This document shows positions 13,462 through 27,800 of a DNA stretch of 64,000 nt, in pieces. The notes under the pieces are model-generated. The model saw nothing but the letters and a program-made list of their open reading frames with translations, searched no databases and was not told the DNA's origin. The position numbers and the translations under genes are program-made. The first letter of the stretch is position 1. Each line of letters starts with the position of its first letter. The stretch comes from Camarhynchus parvulus (taxonomy: Eukaryota; Chordata; Aves; Passeriformes; Thraupidae): assembly GCF_901933205.1 (NCBI RefSeq), contig NC_044572.1:28482501-28546500 (forward strand). Reading direction: 5' to 3'.

Positions 13462-16400
13462 AAAGAAAAGGAATGACTCTCATGTACTAAGGGGTGATGT
13501 AATATGTTCCTTCCACATTGACTGAGGGAGTAGGGAGAAAAATCATGGGTTGCAGCTTGTCTAATTTGTTATGACTTGAGATGCTTGTCAAAATGCAACT
13601 TGTATCAAGAAAAGAAATTTGAAAAACCAAACAACTAAAACCCACTTATACGCAAGAGAATCAAATTTCCCAATCTATTCTATGCCAGAGGTCCATCAGT
13701 TCTCTTGGAGCGCTGCTCCTTTTTAGGATGTGTGTTTGTGCAGCATGCAGTGTACAGTAGACAGCAGCTTGAGTGAAAAACAAGGCTCAGCTCTCACCCA
13801 GTGGCCAAAGAAAACTGTCAAAATTCAAGGCAGAAACAATAATGAGCAATAATAAACAAAAAAATCAGTATATTTCTTGAACATTTGCTTGAGGAGTAAT
13901 CTGCAGCTGATGCCGGAACAGAATGGATAGAATAAATAGCAGATAATTCTAAGGATGAATGTTTTTACCAGAAGTGTAATGTTCAATTTAAAAAATAGAA
14001 AACATAGAAACCCCTAACTGCTTCCAAAATTATAATACTTTTATTTTATAGGATTGTTACATTTTAAGAGATACATCTTTTGGCTCAAATACTACCCAGA
14101 AATCTGCAGGAAGACTGTTTTTTTCTCATTAAAAAATAGATATTTATTCACTTTCCAACTTTTCTAGATTTATATTCTTAAATCACTGCAACTCCTTTTA
14201 AACTGTAAGGCTCGTTATATTAATCAGCAAAATTAAATAATATTTTAAAGAAACACAAAACATAACTTATTCTTCTGGTCCTGTAATCAACTAATACAGC
14301 TTTGTATGAAGAAGAGAGGCATCTTTGATGAAAAAAATAAAAATAGTTAAATGCTACTACCAATCAGCTGGGGGTGAGAGATGAAATGAACATTTTTATA
14401 TAGGAACAAAATTACTGAGGTGCATTTATTCCAGAAAGATATTCTTAGCCTGAGGAGTGAAGATTCCAGCACCTGGAACTCATTTGCAGTGATTAAATAT
14501 CTGTATTGTTACACAAAAGTGAAATCCAATTCCATGAACTTATGAAAAATATTCAAAAAGCCTTATATTTATTTTTCAAAAGACGAGGAAGCAGAGCGCT
14601 CAAAGACTTAGAGACTGAAAGTGATGAAAACACGAAAGGTAATCTCTAAGTTTTATTGCCAGATGTTTCTGAATTAAAGGGTTCCAGACAGTATTCCAGA
14701 CAAGCAGCTATAGAAATGAGACCAAGAATAGTTGAGTAGTTTGTTGCTATTCTTATAGATTCTAAGCCTCAATTTTCCCTCTGATTTTTGCCTTATTGCG
14801 CTGGTAAATCACTTGTTTAATTTTTTAATGATGTGAGCTTTCAAATGAGTCAGAATTTTCCCCTGAAGTCTCTTGTGCACCTTCTGTGGAGCTTCCCTTC
14901 TACTTTTCTCACCATTTTTTTCTTCAGGTTTCAGACAACTAAACCAACCCTTTGTTACATACTTCGAAATTTGCCTGAATTTCTGATTGAAACAACATGC
15001 ATTCCAATTCAAAACCAGAAACAGGCTGGAAAAACTCACCACTGTCATAAGAGGTAGTAAACAGATGATCTAGGTCAAAGACACCATTGAGATAAAATAT
15101 TAGATTGGTCTAATTATAAATTAGTCTAATTAAAAATTACATAGAGACTTCTGCAGTTGTTGATCAACATATAAACATCTAGGGTCCCAGCTTCATGTTA
15201 GATGAACAGAGCCCACCTTTCTGTCTGTGTCTATGAACCCCATTTGATCTGCTTTAATGAAAAATAGTTCCTTTGCTCAGCTGAATAATGTATGGTCCTA
15301 TTCATCCTGAGTAGCTATCCCATGCAAATGAAAGTGAGAAGGATAAAAAAAGATTTTTTTTAAATCTTGGTTTAAATGCAAGGAAATTTCTTTCCAAACA
15401 AAGCCCTCAGGTGTCTTTTAAACTAGAAATAAAATTGAGCAACAACTCACCAATACATAAATCCTGGACATTGAAAACTGTTTCAAGGCATTGTTAGGAA
15501 GACACCATTTGAAGATGATGAAATTCGTGGAACTTGCTGTCTTGAGTGGACCTAACTTCTGCATGGATGGCAACTACTCTCTCATACATAGGAGCAAGCA
15601 AATAAAAATAGCTAAATGAGCTATTTCCAACTGAGAAGGGGAAGAAAGAATTATTGCTATTTTGGCTGTAGTAGCTGAGTACCTTCTGATCACTTACAAA
15701 AATTTGGGTCGTGAATTTTTTTTAAAAAAAATAACCCCATTACAGAAAAAACCCTAAAGACATATTCTACTCTCACAATGGGCATAAATCCATTGTCTTT
15801 AAAGTAATCATTCACATACACATCATCTGTTTAAATCATCTACCAAGCTACTGTCTCCTTTGCTAGCAACCAGATTGCACTAATTTTAGCAAGCTGAGGA
15901 TATATTTAGCATTTTATTTGAAGTATTTAAGAGAAAAGACAATTCCCAAAGTTCTGAGCTGGCTGAAAAAGAACTAGAATTTTCCACTTCAGTGCAGGCA
16001 AGTGACAAGGATACTGTCATATAAGGACTTTACTTTTACAAGTCCAAGAATCCTGAGCTCCAATATATGGAAATACCATATATTATATACACCACACATA
16101 CAAGTTCTGTATATTTAGAGGCTCACAAATGAATCACGCAGTCATTAAGATTTGCAATCAGCTTTTGCTCTTAAACCACTGCTGGTCTATGCGATGTAAT
16201 TGAGTAACTTTGCCTTTTTGCTACACCAGATCACTCAGGTATTTTTTAAGATGTTTAGCAACTTCTAGGTGTAATCTTTGATCAACAGAATAAGTGAGAG
16301 GAAAACAAACACACAATTATTAAACCACCTAATTTGCCGGTTTCTTCAAAGTTCAGTTATTCTGATGTACATGGCTGTATGAAAATCGTTTTGTTTCTTC

Positions 16401-16629
16401 AAGACAGAACAAACATTTTTTCTCATTTTTTGAAACATATCCTAAAGTAATTATTTTTCTTTCATTGTGGAGATAAATAATAAATTTCAGTAAATCAAAA
16501 CAATGTCTTAACAGCTTATGTTTTCATGACATAAAAGAGGGTATTATTTTTCAAGACACAGTACAGTCATACTTATATGGCTACACATACATACATAAAA
16601 TACGAAAGCTTTACCTGCATATTACAGTT
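13462..16629. other. Intergenic DNA, nothing recognised
   Basis: AT-rich sequence with a small direct duplication of TCTAATT-like words at 15096-15133 and a short hairpin at 16062-16084. The opposing frames at 14809-15057 are shadows of each other and match nothing known. Confidence 0.55.
16062..16084. repeat. Short perfect inverted repeat
   Basis: AATATATGG (16062-16070), spacer AAATA, then CCATATATT (16076-16084). It is short enough to arise by chance in AT-rich DNA. Confidence 0.8.
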
Positions 16630-17112
16630 TGTTGACAGGAACCTTGAGAAGGCTGACCAAGAACAGAGGCTAGAAAGAGCTAAGAGAATAAAGTAGGTAT
16701 TTCTTCAAAGGCCTCAATGGATACACCTTGGGCAGTACAAGAGCCTGGCCAGGGCTACACCCAAGGTGAGCCCAAAATGGTCACAAAAATGGACAACCGG
16801 TCACAGGATCTTACACTTTCATAAGTTTTGTTCCATTTGCATATTGCAGTTAATTGTCCAGTTATTGCTCTGGGTTATAAAGTTCCATCCTTCTTGTTTT
16901 TCTCTCATCATTGAGAGAGAATATTATTGTTCTTTATAGTTTTTGGGCCTGGAGCTTGTAACAGTTGTCCTTGGACAAGCTGGAAAGGGATTGTTTCAAC
17001 CTGCCCTGAGAAGAGAGCTTGCTAACACTTAATATGAAGCTCAGAGTTATGCACTGAAGCAGCACAGAATCTGAAAAATATAAAAGCTAAAACTTAAGGC
17101 ATCAGGCTAAGC
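16630..17112 (+). mobile_element. Probable LTR fragment of an endogenous retroviral-type element
   Basis: This roughly 480-base block opens with TGTTGACAGG and ends about ...AAGGCATCA. It carries LTR-like signals: an ATTTGCAT octamer at 16856-16863, a TTATAAAG TATA-like box near 16875-16882, and a region of short repeated G/A motifs. It also resembles a bird LTR family as I remember it ('ggtcacaggatcttacactttcataag...'), but I cannot confirm the family. No matching target-site duplication was seen, no internal gag/pol sequence is next to it, and the strand assignment rests on the order of these signals. It could instead be another kind of dispersed repeat. Confidence 0.45.
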
Positions 17113-17499
17113 TGGAACAAGAGCCCAACTGCAATGCCATATCTTGGTTTCTATATTGTCATTGTCCCTGTGCTCTCTGGGGCACCTAGTGCATCCTCCA
17201 AGATAAGACACTATTATATTATTTCCTGGTCTCGCATTAGTTATGTGTAGGTGCTTTTGGCAGAGAACTAAAGCTTCACTGGAGAGTTATCAACACTCAG
17301 AACATTTAGACTGCATTGTACTATAAACTCAGGGCATGCAGACCACAGAAAAACTGTGCTTTAACCTGCATTTCAGACAGCAAAGTTTTAAACGTGGGAA
17401 TACACAGATGGTTTAAAGCAAGCCCCTAGTCTGAGTAAGCTATTTTTCTGAGAAGGTGACAAATATAAACAAACAAACAGCACAAGAATTTGTGCTCTA

Positions 17500-18895
17500 C
17501 ATTTTAGTGACAAAAAAAAAGTTACGGACATGGTCATAATTTCCGACTACATTCACAAGCCCACTTCGACATGATAGAAGATGACACCATGACTGGTGGG
17601 CTGCAATGGATGGATGACATAATGTTTGATAGGAAATGGACAAAGCCTTCTTGAAAAACCTGGAAGAAGGTTTGTAGCTGCAGACCCAGTTTGTCAAGGA
17701 AAACTTGAATAATAAAACTTGATATCTGCTGGAGTAGGGAGATCTCAGAACACATACACACACAAAATTTATGGAGTACATCAGGGAAAATTTTTTGTGC
17801 AAGCAATGAAGATGCAGGGAGGGTAATTCCTTCTTGGCATAACTGCTGCTCAGAAGTAAGAACAGGTTGGTAATGCAATAGTTAAGGATAACCTTGGCAG
17901 AACCGAAAAGGAGAAAGAGCTTAGAATCCTGAGAGACATGAAGAAGTCAAATAGTCAAGTAAAACTTCTAGGCAGAATCACATGAGCAACTGACTTGAAG
18001 GAGGCCAGGTGAGCTGGTTGACCTTCAGCAACAGAAGAAGAAAAAGAATTGTCCATTCCAATGTGCCAGAAGGTCAAGCACAGGAAGCCAGCTTGCCTGA
18101 ATAGGAAACTTCTGCGTGAGCTCAAATGCTAAAACGAATTGCACAGAAATTGAAAGCAATGTTGAGCTACCCAAAAACATTTCTCAGTGATTCTGTTGTA
18201 AAATTAGTAAAACCAAAGCTCAGCTGTCAGGAGGTACAACAGAAGTAGTTAAGAACTTATTGTTATCTCAAAACACTAAGTGTAGACCTATTATTGAATG
18301 GGCCAGGGAACTTAATGACAGAAGACAAGAAAAGGATGAGGAACATGAGGTCTGCTTTGCTCTGCTGCAACTTGTAAAGGCTTCTTTCAGTTCAGCCCCT
18401 AATACTGGGGAACAACATGGGGCCATGTATTACTTGTGTTAATATGAAGCATGGAAGACTCAAAGCAAATTTAACACGCAGATCCATGGAAGCAGACTGA
18501 TCCTCAGAGGCAGCTGAGGGAGCCAGTAAGTCTCGCTGAGACACGCTTGTTCAGTCACTGAATAGACTGCACGTGTGGGAGCTCTCTGAGGAGCACAGAC
18601 AGGCAGATGTCACACTTGTTTTCAGGAAGGGCAGATCTGGGTCACTGCAGATTGATCAGTTTAACCAGGGGAGAAGAGAACAGGCAATAGACTGCAGGAA
18701 GGGAATTTCCAGTTAGAACTAGGAAGAAATCTTCCCCAGGAATGTCATCGGACATTGTAGTAGACACAAACTAGAGTCTCTACCCTTGGACTTATTCAAA
18801 ACTCAACCAAACAAGGCCTTTGCCTAACCTTAGAGGCATTAGGCCTGCAAGACTGGTTTAAGCAAGAGGTTAAGACCTGATGATTTGGAGAGGTA
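17500..18895 (+). repeat. Long decayed CR1 LINE copy with internal deletion
   Basis: This is a degraded CR1 on the plus strand. Landmarks come in the family's order, in shifting frames. At about 17570-17615 is the endonuclease part (a 'catgactggtgggctgcaatgg' type stretch, CR1 'HDWWAAMDG'). At about 17910-17950 is the RILREMKKS segment. At about 18040-18130 is the stretch before the RT domain ('ccattccaatgtgccagaaggtcaag'). At about 18285-18400 is the GPLLN...FF.S.F segment. At about 18605-18665 is an RT piece related to 'VTPVFKKG'. Then at about 18690-18895 comes the 3' end ('ctacccttggacttattcaaaactcaacc', 'aagaggttaagacctgatgatttggagagg'). Most of the RT domain between the last two pieces is missing. 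Frameshifts and stops are frequent, so no ORF is functional. The 5' boundary is approximate. Confidence 0.75.
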
Positions 18896-19749
18896 TAAAT
18901 CCAAATTATATTGTGATTGTAATTTGTGTTTTTGTACAAGAATACTTCAAAAGAATTCACAAGGAATAATTATGAACTAGTAATAAAATTAAATGAAATA
19001 CAATAAAAATGAAAATGGAAGTTTCCAGGAGAGTTTAGCAATAAGAAATTTCTTTTTGAGAATATCATAAATCCTAAAAATGTTAAATGGAAAACCTATT
19101 GAATAAAATTAATAGGATTTAAGATGGGACAAGATCGAAATACAGTGCTACTACCTTTTAAAAAAAAATTGTCTTCCCTATGCTGCAGCAGAATTCCCAT
19201 GGCATTCTACATGTTGGTGAACCAGACAACTTAATAAGAGTAACTCTAGCCTTTCAGAAATTAAGGACACTTCTTTCCTTAAGAAGACAGTAACTGGTGG
19301 CTTTCAACAATTTGTGTATCTATGAAAAATAAATGTGGAGCTCTCATGCAATAGTACAAAGGAATGTGAGATCTGGATGCTAATTAATTTGGATGCCTTT
19401 GAGAATGTCGCCAATTTTTCAAGCTTTTTGTTGTTGTTTTTATGTTGGTTTGTTGGAGTTTTTTTTGCCAGTACCAAAGGGTATTTCACAATGGGGAAGA
19501 CAAGTATCCCTAATTCTGGAGCCAAACTGTTGCAAGTGACTGCTTCATCTGTCATTTGCTCTATCAGTTGGCATTCCTGCAGATAAAAGAAATCTTGGTG
19601 CCATGAGATGAGTAAGAAATTGGGTCCAATATAGTATGCTAGCAGACTGATTTTTCTCTTTTATACGCCTTCATATTGAGTGGGATGTGACTGCCAAATG
19701 AAATCCAGAAGAAATAGTGGATTTGAATGTTAGCAGAGATGGGGAGGCT

Positions 19750-20120
19750 GGAGGGATGGGGGAGGAGAGACAATTAACATTATCATTAAAGCTGCCTGTG
19801 GTTGTAACTACATTTCAGTTTCAATATACAGCTCAAGGATTTCTGGCATTTTACACTGTCCCTCTCTCTCTTTTGCTTTGCATCCTTAGTTATTAAGGCA
19901 ATATCAATACTGTAATGATTAATTTAAATGGAGGAAAATTTGGATTTAAAGACCAAACCGATAGTTCTATTCATTGAAATTGCACCTCTTAATTAGCTGT
20001 TACATTTAATTTATAACTACTACATTGATAGCAGTCTCTGGCTCATAAATATGCCTATATATATAGCTATATCTTTATATTTCATAAAAGATTATTCTTT
20101 AGCTAAATGGTGTCAGCTGG
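19750..20120. promoter_or_regulatory. Candidate conserved noncoding block downstream of DGKB
   Basis: The block is intergenic and non-repetitive, with ACAATTAACATTATCATTAAAG near 19772, TAATGATTAATTTAAATGG near 19913 and TTAATTAGCTG near 19991. It has the look of a homeodomain-rich conserved element but is untested. Confidence 0.2.
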
Positions 20121-21814
20121 AACAAGAGTCAATAATCAGCAAGTCTCTTGTGAAATGCTGACAAACAACTCATTAAAAAAGCTGAAGTAACTGTTTCACA
20201 AGCACAACTTGCGCACTTTACACACTGTGGTTGAAGGACAACGGCATCAAATACATGTAAGAAAACTATGAATCAAGAGCTACATGAAATATACTGCTTA
20301 AGAATCTCATCCTATGCACCAGAGTATTTTAACTGAGTCTGAGCACGTGCAACCTAAGTGTCCAATGCATCACAGCCAGTTTGCTTCTCTCCTGCACATC
20401 TCTGCACTCTTCCTTGACAGTTCTGGAGGAAATGGAGGGTTCTGAGAGTTGGAGGCTTGGTACAAAGCACTTCCTTAGCCTGCCACAAAATCCCTCATTT
20501 CTTCAGTTGTCAAATTCAAATTCAGTGAAACCCATCAATTCAGAGAGAAATCCAAGTCCTTGTCCTGAGGCAGTTATTCCCAATGAAACACTCTATCTAC
20601 TCATTCCTTCCCCAAAAATATACCCTGGGCTTGCTCCAAAGTATGTTCAAAGTATACCAGGTACCACAATAGAAGGAGCTCTTAAAAACTGGACAGTGAG
20701 GGCAAAAGTCCCTTAATGCAGACATATTTTTAGGCTGGTACCTGCAGTGGAAGTGCCCTTAGCTCCATCTCACTTGTTAGAAGGGTAGCACAGACACCCC
20801 GTCCCTACGGTTTCATTTACCAAAAACCTTGGCCTCTTTTTCTTTTTTCTTTCCCTCTCCCTTCGTCTGGTTGAATTCTTCCTCCAAATTTGCAAATCGT
20901 TTCAGGCTTCAGAAAAGGAACCTCTTGCCAAATCACATAGATGTACAAAACACCCACTCAGGCCCACTGAAAAGGCCCACCCCATTGGTATTCACTGGGA
21001 ATAGCACATGTCCTTTCACTGGGCTGGGACATTGTTGGTCCTGCCTGGTCTTTCAACTGGTAATAAATCAACTCCACTGACTCCGAGACAACTACTCCTA
21101 TTTACCTCAACCATGAACCTGTCCCCAGTGCCGAAACGTGGACCTGATTAGTTAGGATCTATTTCCCTAAAATTCCTTCTGGTTGATTTTCTCTTCACTC
21201 TTTACACTGCTGTGTGAAGTCATTAGGTAATGTTAAACATTGGAGACTAATTTTAACTGTGAGTGTAGCAATCCTTTATATCAGCTTTGGTGGGCAAAGG
21301 AAACATCGATCATTCAGAAGGAAAAGCTGGTGCATAAATAATGACAAATAATAAATATGTCTGATGGGCCAAGTTCTTCATAAGTGCTAGCAGTACTAAG
21401 ACTATTTTGTTGTAATAAACTGAATATAGTCAGATGCTTAACATCTTCCCTTTCTTTACAGGAATTCTGCAAATACTTGAATTTTTTGGTCAATATTGGA
21501 TACTATAATAACAAAATTATGTAATATTTCAAATATTGGATACAGTTTTCAGATACAGCTCCTTTCTTATTTCCCCTTAAAGGAGATGTCCCTTAGAGTG
21601 ATTTGTTTGGTCTGCAAATGTCAGACAGAACCTATATTTATCTTCTTCCAGAAAATGAGGGATAGGATCTGATCTCCTTCAGCAAATCTTTTAATGAGGT
21701 CAGTTATCTTGTGATGTGATAATCATTATACAGATATCAAGTTCAATTTTTAAAAGAGCAAGATTTTTTGTTCTGTTTAAGTTTTTGCTTTTTTGCCCCA
21801 GCATTAATGGCTGC

Positions 21815-21845
21815 TTTTTTCTTTTCTTTTTTTTTTTTTTTTTTT
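21815..21845. repeat. T-rich homopolymer tract
   Basis: An interrupted T run (TTTTTTCTTTTC) is followed by about 22 uninterrupted T bases, ending in GTTTG. Read on the minus strand it would be an A-tail-like run, but no retroposed gene is recognised beside it. Confidence 0.9.
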
Positions 21846-24800
21846 GTTTGTCAGTAGCATTTGGGATGTTTAGCTTCAAAAAGAACTAGACATTATAAAA
21901 TAAGGATTTATATTTTGTTTTTGGAAGTGTTCAACTAGTCAATGCTTCTACAAATTCCTTTAACTTGGCTTAGACTGTATGACAGTAACAAGAATAGAAA
22001 GAATTGTTTAAAATTGATGTGTGCAACTGCATATCAGTGACAAGCATTTTGATTTCTGTGGATTTTTTTCTTCTAGTATTTGTGATTATGATTTAATTTT
22101 GTAAGTCACGTGCACTACTTCTACCTATTACAGACAAATTACAGTATGTCCAAATAAAATCAAGTCATTCTCTAGGATTAGCTTTCAGAGTCATTCCCTC
22201 TGTTAAATTCTTTAAAGCAATAAAACAACGGCACTTGTGAGATAAGTTTTGCATGCTAAAAGCTTAACCCTGGTGTCTTTTGTCAGGTAAAATTCTCTGC
22301 ATTTGGAGTTAGAATTTTACCATAATAGGGACTACAAGACCGAAGAACTGATACCTCTCCTTAACCTACTGTTATAAGAGTCCTTTGGAGTTTCTGTGCT
22401 AATCTAACATCTCTTTTGTTAAACTATAGAGCAGTGAGAAGGGGTTTTATGCTTTGTGTTATATTGTGAAAACATTAGCAAATGAAATAAATGTGAATTT
22501 GGCTTTTTAGCACTTAGAATTATTCACTTTGAACTGTAAATTATTTATGGTACTCAAAGAGACACTTTGTAAATAACAGGAAAGCCTCAGAAATCAAATG
22601 CAGATTGTGGTATTTACTCTTGTCTTGCCATCATTAACCATTTCAGTTACACGACATGTTTCAATAAATCAAGCACATCTTTTAGACATCTCTCCTAAAG
22701 GAATTAGAAAGCAGCAGAAATAAATGAAGCTGTCTACAAGTGACAGCTACAAAGGGAAACCCAAAGAAGGAGTGGAAAAAAAGGTGCTCCTGTGAGCAGA
22801 TAATAAAGCAGATGCTGTAAGACAACAGGGGGATTGCACCATTTCTTTTCCAGAACTGATGATGGCTTGATAAACAGCTAGTCATGCTCCTGGAAAACCC
22901 TGTCCATCAGTGCATATCAGTACAAATTAATGGTGACATGTCCTGATTAAACTTGCTGTGCTGTGAAATGCAATGCATTATCTGCATGGCAGTAAGTGAA
23001 CAAATGCTCTCAGGGAGTGAAAGAACAAGCAAAGTCACACATCTCAGGTTAGGTCCCGAGTCATAGCCGCCTGTGGTGAGGTAGGTGTCCAATTGACAAA
23101 ACCAGTCTTGAGTTGTGGGGTTTGCAGGCTATAGTTTTTGTTCTATTCAATGAAAAGTGTTGTCTTGATAATGCCCTTTCTGCAAACTATAAGTCAGTTT
23201 TCAAAAACTTCAGTCAAGCTCTTGAATCTCTTCCTCAAGCAGACCTTAAATAAGCTTGCACCCTGTGTACATTAACAAGAAGTGCCCCTTTGGAATAAAT
23301 TGAAAACTTCAAATATAGTAGTGGTGAGACCACAACACCACCCAACATGAGCTGAGTAAGAGCAAAACAGTTCTCAACGACGATTTGGGAGCTCTCTCAA
23401 AAGTTCATTTTCTAGCGTAAAAAGCAAACAATTTTATATTTCTAATGCAAATAAAAAAAAAATTGAAAGTTTCATTTGGATTTTTCTTGTCTAACAGAGA
23501 ATGAAAACCTTTTTGTAAGAGCTAGCTATTTATCTTAAAAATGGAAGTCACATGTTTAACACCACTTCACTCTCTTGACTAAAGCACTTCTGACATAACT
23601 GATAAATAATTCTCTATGGTATTAAGAAAGTTTTGCCTCTTAAAGACAGGTTTGCTGAATTAAAGATCTCTTCCAAAACAGGTAGGTTCTCTTGGGGATG
23701 GGAGTCAGACTTTGCAATTCATACTGCTGCTGAAAGGAAGGACCACTCAAGGCAGTAAGAACACCATTGTCAGTACAGCTAGCAGAACCTGGAATTCCTT
23801 CCCAAGTCTGTAAAACACATTCATGGCTGTAGAGTCAAACCAGATGAGGCAGCCTTAAATACTTTTCAGAACAATTCCTTATCCTGATCCTACTTTAACC
23901 AACCTTCCAGGCTGGGTTCTAATCTCAAGTAAAATCTAGAACAATTTAGATGATTGTTGTGAAATTGCATTACAATGAATGAGATTCCAGTCCAAATATT
24001 GGCATTTCTGCAAAGGAAATGCAGAAGGCAGCAATAGAGATATTTCCTCTATACTTTCATTCAGGGAACAGACTGCAACAAATAAAATAAATATATCTAG
24101 GGAATCTTGGGAGAAGTAAAACATTCAATCCGTTTAGTACTTAGCTTTCTCTGTGCATACTACCTGGCCAGCAAATGGATGGAATGAAAAACATATTCAT
24201 TTCCCTGACAAAAAAAAATATTGTAAAGAAATACTATACAGTAAATTCTTTGACATTTCAGTTCCTATGTTAAGAAGGTCAGAAGATCTAGGAGAATAAT
24301 TAGCTGTACAGGAAAACACAGAAGCAAGGTGTGCAGCTAGAGACAGTGATGAAAAAACACCGAAGAAGATTTGTCCAAAAAAGCACAAAATATCAGGAAT
24401 AACCTTTTAACTACTCTTAAATACTTTCCCTAAGTTTTATTAAAAGGTGTCAGGCCAGTGGGTCACATGAGAGAGGGGATGGGGTCACCAATATTATGTG
24501 GATTTAAGAGAGTGCTTGCTTCATAAAGGAGACTGGGAAGGCTGCAGAAACCCAGGCTACTGAAAAGGCAGCCAATCCAGGAGGCTGTAGCCAGTGTGTG
24601 CCCCTCACCTGCCTGCAGAGCCTGTGACAGAGCCTGGCACAGGGAGTGCCCTCAGCTCACAGGCAGCCTCTAAAACAGAAAAATGAAAGAAAATGCAACC
24701 TTTATTCCCCCCTCCTTTCTTTCACCTGGACTTCAACCTACTTACTTTACTTCTGAAACAGAGGTTTTAATTAAAGCTCCCTTCTATACAATGCACTGAA

Positions 24801-27800
24801 CTTCACCTCTGTTGCAAATAACACATTAATTTCCCCTGACTCTGAGTAATCTTACTTTCTCTCTTTTATCCCTGAAAACATCTTGCCTGGGTGAACACCA
24901 AGGGGAAATAACAGGTGGGGGCAACAAAACTGAAGCAGCTTACTGCAAGTTATGACAAACTCTGCATTTTGTTATTTCTCTTCATTTTTAATACATATGC
25001 TTCTTTATTCTTGCAACTTCCCCCACTGAAGTTATGGAACAAGCTTTAGCAATGCAGCTTCTCATTGGAGGAATGGAAAGGAAGCAAGTCACAGAAGGTA
25101 GACAGCAGATAAAATAAATAAAGCCTATTGAGAGAGGAGTATGTGATCCATTCCCTCACTACAGTGCCACCTGCCTGGGGAGGCACTTTAGGCCAGGAAT
25201 CTCTCTTTGTGACCTCAGGTAGTCAGACTTAGCCTTCAAGATCTAACCTGGCGTGCCCATATCACAGTTAGGGTATTTTACCTGAAAATTCAAGTCAAAA
25301 TCCAGACTAAGTTTTTTTGCATCTTTCCTTCTGATCCTGGATCAGGTCGCTGGCAAATCAATCAAATGTTAAAAAATTTCACAAGGCCAGCTTCCCTTGG
25401 ATAGGCAGGAGAGAAAGGAAGTATGCAACCTTGGTCTATTCAGCATCTTCCTAAAAAGTCTCCAATGTTGCTGGATCTGGGATCACATGTGTCCATCACA
25501 CCTTTTTTTTCTTTTTTTAGGCAGGGGGCATTTGAGATTTTAAAGAAACACCAATAGGGCACTTATGAGACAAAGATTTTGCAGTTTCTTCTATTTGTGA
25601 GGAGAATGCAGTAGGAAGAAGTGAAATCTCCACATAACCCAGTTATATGGTGATTGTTGGTTTTGACCAACAGAAGAGAGAATGAATGACAAAAGTTTCA
25701 GTACAGTAAGCTAAAAATGCAACAGCGTAAATCTTCTAGCTGGGTTCATGTTTCCTGCAGATCATGTACAGATGGGACATGCAATGTAATCATCAGTGGG
25801 CTATAAATCCATCTGCCAACATAAAACTACGTAGATATATCTCTGTTGGCCGAGCATTTGAATGATGTAGTAGTGGAGCAGAACTCCTATTGTGCGAGAT
25901 GCTCTCACACCACGGAACATGGAGTTCCCTTCCCCCACCCCTAAAAGCAAACTTGTAATTTAAAAGCTGTTAAGTACAGATACAGATACATCAGAATATG
26001 AAAGACAACAGGTTCTGATTTCTGTGGTAATAGTTACAACGTGGTCTTTTTGTACATAGTTGAAGGAAGGATTTGAAGGAAGGTAATGGAGTAGGTTTGT
26101 AGACATTTCCATAGGAATTTTGATTGTGTATTAAATATGCTAAAATTGCCAAAATATTTGCTTTAAAATCTAAAACTACTGGCTGAAGAATATTGCTGTG
26201 GTTTGACCAGATGTAGATCATATGAACAAGCATTTGCCTTTCTATCAAAGAGATTTTATGAAATGAGACATCTCAGCATTAGAAGTTTTTAGGCATAGAC
26301 ATAAAAATACTTTTTCTCAAGGTAGATGTAAGCCACTAAAGGCCTCATAAGTAAAGACAAATAAATAACCTGTGCCTAATGTAACCAGAAAGGAAGGGAA
26401 GTGGGGGCGGGGTGTCAGGGAAGAAAACATTCTGAGAATGATTCCTGACAGAAGATAAGATTGTGAACTGACAGACCAGGAATTCTTTAGAGGTGAACTC
26501 TGAATGTATCTCAATAGCAAAGAAAATTTACAAGGGCTGTGACTCAGATCAAAATAAAAAGTACTTCTCATTAGAAGTGTATGAACAAAGCAAAGGAACT
26601 AGCAGATGGAAAACAAAGTGATGGGAAAACAAACAAAAGCTTCAAAGATTGAGGAGAATTAAGACAATCAGTTATTATTTTATGACTGAAGATTAAGATA
26701 GAACAGTGATGAGCCAGAAGGCAAAGAACTACTAAGTAACAGTCCAGCTTAAGCATGGCAATATCTGAATGCAGCTGAGAAAAAATGGAAATCAAATAAA
26801 TAAGGACAAGAACCTTGTACCTTCTCTATGTTCAATATTGTCACATGACAATTAAATTGTTGCTTCAGATAAGATTCTCAGCCTTTCTTTACCACTAGAT
26901 TGGAGCAATGAGTTAACTAAAAATATTTTTATAGTTCCACATGGAGCAATTTTTTAAGGAATAAGACTAGCAGTTTTTAGAAAATTAAATTTTCTTAGTT
27001 ATGAATAAAAAGTGCCACAAAATGTTTCTATTTGATGTTTTAATATGCTGCTTTATACTGACTGTTGATTAACATTTTAATAACGTTGAAAAAATGAGCT
27101 ACGAGATTGGCTTTATACATAAGACAGAGCAAGATTGAAGGTGTGCAGTGGGTGCCAAAAAATTACAAAACAGAAGTCAGAGTACACAGATATTAGCTGA
27201 TACTGCAAAGAAAAAGCAGTATGTAAATGTAGGAGGCTGAAGATGTACTCTTTGTACACCCTTTGCATACCCTAAACCTATAACCTCCTAATTAAGGTTT
27301 ACACACACACCAGCTTTTAGAAAAAAAAAAAAAAAGTTTTTATATAGCACCTAGCCCTGGCTATTTAAGCACTGGCAAAGACCTGACTCACTACTGCGTC
27401 ATTGCTGTTTTAAGTATGAAATACAAGAAAACAAACAGCAGCAGCTACTTTAGGCAGAAATAATTAGGAGTGGGCTGTGTTATGCTGCACATAGACCTGG
27501 TTTTTGCAGCACTGTGTCAGGCCCTCTTAAGTCAACAGCACAGAATTTGTTACCAAGTCACTATTCTCTTGAAGTCCTAAAAGCTGGGTTCAAAGCAACT
27601 ATTTATTCATTCATACTCAAGTTCGGTATTACATTACCCCAGCAGGGTGATTCAAACATTAAGGGTAGATTTTTAAGGCTCTGAATAGTGAGAAGAGACA
27701 CAGTTACACATAGAATCCATAAAATTTACATGTGAATTGGCAGATGCAAAATAAAACAGTGATGTGTGAACTCCATCTAGTTGGAGCTTGAAAATTCTCA

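Noticed and set aside
17497..17878. Minus-strand frames of 101 and 114 codons
   Set aside because: They overlap the plus-strand CR1 endonuclease region and are shadows of it.
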